From an uncultured Steroidobacter sp. (GTDB taxonomy: Bacteria; Pseudomonadota; Gammaproteobacteria; Steroidobacterales; Steroidobacteraceae), in contig CALMII010000008.1 in the NCBI GenBank assembly GCA_937864115.1, forward strand, positions 1-41,322: a DNA stretch of 41,322 nt, read 5' to 3'. Positions within the stretch are counted from its first letter, which is position 1; each line of letters begins with the position of its first letter. This document shows positions 35,386-41,322 of the stretch, one piece after another. A program made the position numbers and the translations under genes. The notes beneath the pieces are model-generated. The model had not been told where the DNA came from and did no database searches. It worked only from the letters and a program-made list of their open reading frames with translations.

Positions 35386-35386
35386 T
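35378..35386 (+). promoter_or_regulatory. Possible extended -10 promoter of hppA
   Basis: TGGTATAGT fits the extended -10 form TGnTATAAT with one change and lies across the stop codon of the upstream gene. No -35 is visible. It would give an hppA leader of about 115 nt. Confidence 0.4.
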
Positions 35387-35403
35387 CCGGCGCCCTTTTT
35401 CGC

Positions 35404-35439
35404 GCGGCTTTTGCCGCAAAAAAAGCCTGTTTTTGCGGC
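35404..35439 (+). promoter_or_regulatory. Two mutually exclusive hairpins in the hppA leader
   Basis: GCGGC-TTTT-GCCGC (35404-35417) and GCCGCAAAAA / TTTTTGCGGC (35413-35422 with 35430-35439) share GCCGC at 35413-35417 and cannot form together. No U-tract follows, so neither looks like a plain terminator. Confidence 0.55.
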
Positions 35440-35508
35440 GGTTGCAGGCCGTCCGCGCAGTCGCAGTTCACCAATAAGCAAATCCCGTTTCGGGGGGAGA
35501 TAAAGTTC

Positions 35509-37563
<2,055 letters not shown>

Positions 37564-37580
37564 AGCAGCGGCTTTCTCCC

Positions 37581-37691
37581 CTGTGGGGCCGGCTTCAGCC
37601 GGCCTCCTGGCAGAGTCAGACTTCAGCCCAATGCGATCGGCTTCTTTGTGTAGGTCAAGCTGTTTCAGGCCGGCTAAAGCCGGCCCCACAG
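37581..37691. repeat. Composite element, copy 4 (degenerate, two GGCCGGC hairpins)
   Basis: CTGTGG with GGCCGGC-TTCA-GCCGGCC (37587-37604) and GGCCGGC-TAAA-GCCGGCC (37668-37685) with CCACAGG form an inverted pair. Between them are decayed pieces of the second hairpin (GTCAGACTTCAGCC, GTAGGTCAAGCTG). Confidence 0.85.
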
Positions 37692-37695
37692 GCAC

Positions 37696-37798
37696 GCTGG
37701 CAACTGGCAGCTGGCCAGATAAAGTGAAGATAGCGAAACGGCGCCTCAGGGCGCCGTTTCCATTCTGGCCAGTCGCCAGTAGCCAGTCGCCAGCCACC
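37696..37798. repeat. GCGACTGGC-family palindromic repeat, copy 3
   Basis: GCTGGCAACTGGCAGCTGGC (37696-37715) pairs with GGCCAGTCGCCAGTAGCC and AGTCGCCAGCCAC (37768-37798). The hairpin at 37735-37760 lies inside it. Confidence 0.75.
37735..37760. terminator. Strong hairpin, possible bidirectional terminator
   Basis: GAAACGGCGCC (37735-37745) and GGCGCCGTTTC (37750-37760) form a perfect 11-bp stem with a TCAG loop between the convergent hppA and GGDEF-EAL genes. The U-tract is poor in both directions. Confidence 0.6.
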
Positions 37799-37804
37799 TC
37801 TTCC

Positions 37805-40117
37805 TCAGCTCGCCCTCGCCACCACCCGCGCCAGCGGCTGCGGCCTTCCCAGGTGGTAACCCTGCACGAAATCGACGCCCATCCGCGTCGCCGCCTCCAG
37901 CGCGCCGACGTCTTCGACCTGCTCGGCCACGACCTGGAAGTTCAACGTGCGCGCCAGCTTGATCATGGCCGCGACCATCGCCTGGTTCACGGTGTCGAGC
38001 GCGAGGTTGCGGATGAATGAGCCGTCGATCTTGAGATAGTCGAGCGAGAGATTCTTGAGATTGCCGAAGGACGACAGGCCGCGGCCGAAGTCGTCGAGCG
38101 CGAAGCGGCAGCCCATGCCGTGCAGCACGCCGATGAAACGCTGGGCATGTTCGATGTTGGTGATCACTGAATTCTCTGCCACTTCGAAGCACACCTTGTC
38201 CGCTTCGACGCCGGTGCGGTCCAGCACTTCGACGACGAATTCCAGGAACTGCGGATCGCCGAGGGTCTGGCCCGACAGGTTGATGGCGATGCTGCGATCG
38301 GGCGGTACGCGGATGGCGCCGCGGGCCAGCGCCGTCAGCGCCGCCTGCACGACCCAGCGGTCGACGTCGGCCATCAGGCGATAGCGCTCCGCCGCCCGCA
38401 GGAATTCCACGGGCGAAATGCCGCCGGGAATCGCCTCGTCCTGCAAGCGCAGCAGGACTTCGAGCGCCGGGCCCTGCGAGGCGGACGCCGTGGCGACGAT
38501 GGGCTGCGCCATCAGCTCGAAGCGGTTTTCCTTGAGTGCGACCTGCAGACGCTGCAGCCACTGGATCTCGCCGCGATGCCGCGCCAGCGATTCGTCGCGC
38601 GCCGAATAGACGTGGACGTGGTTGCCCTGCTTCTTCGCCACGTAGCATGCCGAATCGGCGGCGCTCATGACTTCGTCGGCAGCGCCGCTGTCGCGCGTGA
38701 TTTCGACCAGGCCGACGCTGACGCCGATGTTGAAGATCTTGTCCTTCCAGACGAAGCGGTACTCGCTCACCTTGCGCACCACGTCGTCGGCGATCTGCCG
38801 CGCCTTGTCGAGCGGACAGCCGGCGAGCAACAGACCGAACTCGTCGCCGCCGAGACGACCGACCGTGTCGGAGTCGCGCACGGCCTGCTTCACCAGCGCC
38901 GCCACTTCGCGCAGCATCGTGTCGCCCGCCATGTGGCCGCAGGTGTCGTTCACGACCTTGAAGCGATCGAGGTCGAGATAGCACATGACGTGACGCACGG
39001 TGGATGCATGCGTGACTTCCAGCGCCTCCTCCAGCCGCCGTTCGAACTCGCGGCGATTCACCAGTCCCGTGAGCGCATCGTGGCTGGCCTGATACGACAT
39101 CTGCCGCGTGATGCCGCGCAGCTCGCTGACATCGCGCACCGCCACCACCGTGCCGGCGAGATCGCCGCGCTGGCCCTTGAGCGGCGTGACCGTCAGCTCG
39201 ACCGAACGCTCCTCGCTGCCGTCGTGCGAAATCATCAGGCCGCGCCGGCCGACGGTGACTTTCGACTGCGTCGTCAGGCACTGGCGCACGGGATCGCCGA
39301 GCGAGCGGCGATCGCTTTCGTCCACCAGCATGATGATGTCGGTGATGGTCTTGCCGAGCGCATCGGCCGCAGAGATGCCGACGAGCTGTTCGGCGGCGCG
39401 ATTGAGGTAATCGATGCGACCGCTGATGTCCGTGGTGATGATGCCTTCGCCCAGCGAATCCAGCGTGTCCCAGGCCGTCGGGCGACCGCGCGCCGCCGCG
39501 GCAGGTGCCGCAACCGGCCGCGGCCCCATCTCCAGCATCGTGAGCAGCAACGCCGCGCCGCCCTGGTAGTCGATGCGGACCGCCGAGAGTTCGACCCGGA
39601 TCGGGTGATCGCGCTGCGGCTGCAGTTCGACTTCCAGCCGGTCCATCGCGGGAACGGCTTCGAGCACGCGACGAAGCTGTTCGTCGACGAGATCGCGATA
39701 GTCCGGATGCACGAGATCGGCCATCGAGCGACCGATGAGCTGCGTCGGCTGTCCCTGCCCCGACAGCGCGGCGAACCGGTCGTTGGCGAACACGATGCCG
39801 TCGCGATGCACGGCCACGGCTTCGTGCAGGCCCCCGAGCAGGCCGACCAGCGCGCGTTCGCGTTCGGTGATCAGCAGTTCCTTGACCGCGATCTGTTCGA
39901 GCAGCTTGTTGGCGCTGGCGGCGAAGGGCTGCGCCGGATCGCCGACGCTGCGCACGCGTTCGGCATAGCGTCCGTCGCGCACGATGCCGTCGAGCTGTTT
40001 CGCTGCAGCGGACAGCTGGCGGGCGCGACGTTCGCGCCATACCAGCACGACGGCCAGCACAGCGACCGCTGCGATCAGCAACGTACTGAGAATCGAAAGA
40101 TTGCCCGCCCCTACCAT
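37805..40117 (-). CDS. Membrane-anchored PAS-GGDEF-EAL cyclic-di-GMP enzyme
   Basis: This protein is expected to make and/or degrade cyclic-di-GMP. It has 770 residues. Seen: one N-terminal membrane helix (about 8-28, ILSTLLIAAVAVLAVVLVW), two PAS-like domains (about 90-210 and 225-350, the second with DSLGEGIITTDISGRIDYLNRAAEQL), a GGDEF domain with intact GGDEF at 423-427 and an inhibitory I-site RDSD at 414-417, and an EAL domain with EVLLRL at Glu553 (Val in place of Ala), FEVAENSVITN, DDFGRGLSSF, LKIDGSFI and VVAEQVED (Gln where Gly is usual). Most EAL metal ligands are present, so both activities are possible; which dominates cannot be read. The gene stands alone behind a 479-bp region. 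Confidence 0.92.
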   Translation of the reverse strand: MVGAGNLSILSTLLIAAVAVLAVVLVWRERRARQLSAAAKQLDGIVRDGRYAERVRSVGDPAQPFAASANKLLEQIAVKELLITERERALVGLLGGLHEAVAVHRDGIVFANDRFAALSGQGQPTQLIGRSMADLVHPDYRDLVDEQLRRVLEAVPAMDRLEVELQPQRDHPIRVELSAVRIDYQGGAALLLTMLEMGPRPVAAPAAAARGRPTAWDTLDSLGEGIITTDISGRIDYLNRAAEQLVGISAADALGKTITDIIMLVDESDRRSLGDPVRQCLTTQSKVTVGRRGLMISHDGSEERSVELTVTPLKGQRGDLAGTVVAVRDVSELRGITRQMSYQASHDALTGLVNRREFERRLEEALEVTHASTVRHVMCYLDLDRFKVVNDTCGHMAGDTMLREVAALVKQAVRDSDTVGRLGGDEFGLLLAGCPLDKARQIADDVVRKVSEYRFVWKDKIFNIGVSVGLVEITRDSGAADEVMSAADSACYVAKKQGNHVHVYSARDESLARHRGEIQWLQRLQVALKENRFELMAQPIVATASASQGPALEVLLRLQDEAIPGGISPVEFLRAAERYRLMADVDRWVVQAALTALARGAIRVPPDRSIAINLSGQTLGDPQFLEFVVEVLDRTGVEADKVCFEVAENSVITNIEHAQRFIGVLHGMGCRFALDDFGRGLSSFGNLKNLSLDYLKIDGSFIRNLALDTVNQAMVAAMIKLARTLNFQVVAEQVEDVGALEAATRMGVDFVQGYHLGRPQPLARVVARAS

Positions 40118-40378
40118 GCCGCAGGAGCCCTCACGACAGAACCGCCATTCTTGCCCTTCATCCCCGCATCGCGCATTCGATTACCCGCCGGAACGATGCG
40201 CTTTTTTCCGTGCGTCGCACCTGCGCAATCGCAGCGTGAACAACGCCGTTGCAGCATAGCGAACCGCAGGATTTCTGCTGCGGAGATTGACCATATTGCC
40301 GCGCGAATGACCTGCGAATCTGCTGTCGGTTTTTCTTGCAGAAGCGCGTCTCGCACTCAGGGAAATGCTTCTTTAGAT

Positions 40379-40452
40379 TTCTTCTGTGGGGCCGGCTTCA
40401 GCCGGCCATGGTCACACCTTGCAAGAGGCCGGCTGAAGCCGGCCCCACAGGC
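40379..40452. repeat. Composite element, copy 5 (perfect inverted pair)
   Basis: The 24-nt arms 40384-40407 and 40427-40450, each CTGTGG plus the GGCCGGC-TTCA-GCCGGCC hairpin, are perfectly complementary with a 19-nt centre. No second-type hairpin remains. Confidence 0.92.
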
Positions 40453-40484
40453 AGACCACACCGGCCGGCGAAGGCTGCATAACC

Positions 40485-40513
40485 TTGTCTGCCGGGGACA
40501 AAGCCCGTACGCT
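40485..40513 (+). promoter_or_regulatory. Possible promoter of the pcm-like gene
   Basis: TTGTCT (40485-40490) and TACGCT (40508-40513) are 17 nt apart, 4 and 3 of 6 to consensus. Confidence 0.4.
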
Positions 40514-40596
40514 TTGCCGCCCGCATTTCCCGGCCCCTCACCCGGACCGCCGCCGGGTTTCAAGTCCTTGATCCGCACCGAATAGATTTGCGACGC

Positions 40597-41247
40597 ATGA
40601 ACATCGAACTGGCCCGCGAACAGATGATCGGACAGCAGGTGAACACCTGGGATGTCTTCGATGAGCGGGTGCTGGCCGTGATGCGCGAGGTACCGCGCGA
40701 GCGCTTCATTCCTACGGCCTGGCAGGGCGTCGCCTTTGCCGATGCGCCGATCCCGCTACCCCACGGTCAGACGATGCTGCCGCCCAAGGTGCACGGCCGC
40801 ATCCTGCAGGCCCTGGATCTCGGACCGAACGACGTCGCCCTGGAAATCGGCACCGGCTCGGGCTACCTCACCGCCTGCATGGCCCGGCTGGCCGCCCGCG
40901 TACGCTCGCTGGAGATCGTTCCCGAACTCGCCGACTTCGCCCGCACCCAGCTGCTGGCAACCTCGATCAACAACGCCGGCGTGGAAACCGCCGACGGCAT
41001 GCAGCTCGACGAACAGGGTCATTACGATGCGATCGCCGTGACCGGCTCGCTTCCCCTGTACGACGAACGCTTCCAGCGCGCCCTGAAGGTCGGCGGACGC
41101 CTGTTCGTGGTGGTCGGACAGTCGCCGGTCATGGAAGCCTGGAAGATCACCCGGCTCGGCGAGCGCGAATGGCAGCGCGAAGGCCTGTTCGAAACGGTGG
41201 TCCAGCCCCTGGCGAACGCGCCGCGTCCGCCCGAATTCGTCTTCTGA
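40597..41247 (+). CDS. Protein-L-isoaspartate O-methyltransferase family protein
   Basis: This is an S-adenosylmethionine-dependent methyltransferase of the PCMT family; canonical members repair isoaspartyl residues. The protein has 216 residues from ATG 40597 (MNIELAREQMIGQQVNTWDVFDE). A TTG at 40588 could add three residues; no strong ribosome site favours either. Seen: AREQMIGQQV, VPRERFIP, LPHGQTMLPPKVHGRILQAL (the usual family motif is QTISQP..VA), SAM motif I LEIGTGSGYLTACMARL near residue 86, and ALKVGGRLFVVVGQSPVMEA. The changed active-site segment (TMLPPKV) is typical of the PCMT-like paralogue found beside tolC in several gammaproteobacteria, so isoaspartate repair is not certain. 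Confidence 0.88.
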   Translation: MNIELAREQMIGQQVNTWDVFDERVLAVMREVPRERFIPTAWQGVAFADAPIPLPHGQTMLPPKVHGRILQALDLGPNDVALEIGTGSGYLTACMARLAARVRSLEIVPELADFARTQLLATSINNAGVETADGMQLDEQGHYDAIAVTGSLPLYDERFQRALKVGGRLFVVVGQSPVMEAWKITRLGEREWQREGLFETVVQPLANAPRPPEFVF

Positions 41248-41322
41248 CGGCGTCATTCACCGATCTTCACCGGCCATTCGCCGCAATACCCTTCTCTTCC
41301 CGATGAACATCCCCGAAATTAC

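Larger units (their letters stand above)
40118..40596. other. Divergent intergenic region GGDEF-EAL / pcm
   Basis: This 479-bp region has no credible gene. It holds an inverted pair of GGCCGGC hairpins (40379-40452) and a promoter-like pair before pcm (40485-40513). Nothing recognisable in 40118-40375 apart from A/T-richer stretches that could hold the GGDEF-EAL promoter. Confidence 0.6.

Noticed and set aside
35404..35439. Intrinsic terminator of the PPi-PFK gene
   Set aside because: No U-tract follows either hairpin in the sense direction; listed as a leader structure instead.
41303..41322. Possible start of a further gene (MNIPEI...) at the window end
   Set aside because: Only six codons and no ribosome site; a rhodanese or tolC neighbour would be plausible but cannot be supported.

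Overview
The window is about 41 kb of high-GC DNA (roughly 65 % by eye) from the chromosome of a gammaproteobacterium. The order lptA-lptB-rpoN-hpf-rapZ is a gammaproteobacterial hallmark. The accompanying mgtE, hemL, mpl, crcB, cpdA and pcm genes, and a pyrophosphate-dependent glycolytic step, suggest a Xanthomonadales/Nevskiales/Steroidobacterales-type aerobe. That placement is inference; there is no rRNA or tRNA gene in the window to settle it. Nearly all genes are core housekeeping genes, packed on alternating strands.

Layout. 1-4241: LPS export (lptA 5'-truncated, lptB), sigma-54 (rpoN), ribosome hibernation factor (hpf) and rapZ, with ptsN and npr missing from their usual places. 4254-5874: a nested inverted repeat, then the magnesium transporter mgtE. 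5839-9972: a patatin-like lipase (-), an exported Bcp/PrxQ peroxiredoxin (+), and a VWA protein/MoxR ATPase pair (-). 10114-18467 (-): a carbon operon tkt > gap > pgk > pyk, ending in a translationally coupled Ntn-hydrolase of the penicillin acylase family. 18859-22567: cpdA, a TraB/GumN protein, a rubredoxin-crcB pair (the 54-codon rubredoxin is easily missed), and hemL with a TTG start. 22619-28168: a surface-polysaccharide islet with a GT4 enzyme, a GT2 enzyme, a Wzi-like outer-membrane barrel, a galactosyltransferase resembling animal beta-1,4-GalT (GT7) and a small unknown protein. 28329-33016: a CPBP membrane protease, a LON-domain protein coupled to mpl, an unknown membrane protein, and rnd. 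33115-37563: adk, PPi-dependent phosphofructokinase and a K+-independent H+-pyrophosphatase, which form a pyrophosphate-energy cluster. 37805-41247: a PAS-GGDEF-EAL protein and a pcm-type methyltransferase.

The least explained layer is the repeats. A composite palindromic element (a GGCCGGC hairpin plus a GTCAGGCT hairpin, with ends TTCTTCCTGT.../...ACAGGAAGAA) occurs complete or in part at seven places. It supplies the stop codons of pgk and of the CPBP protease gene, and in adk a half-copy is translated as part of a basic C-terminal tail. A second palindromic family built on GCGACTGGC occurs at three places, and several one-off inverted repeats sit between genes. No transposase, CRISPR array, tRNA or rRNA was recognised. 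I found no clearly new multi-gene defence or signalling system. The best leads are the repeat family, the PPi cluster with its structured hppA leader, the GT7-containing islet and the acylase in the glycolytic operon.
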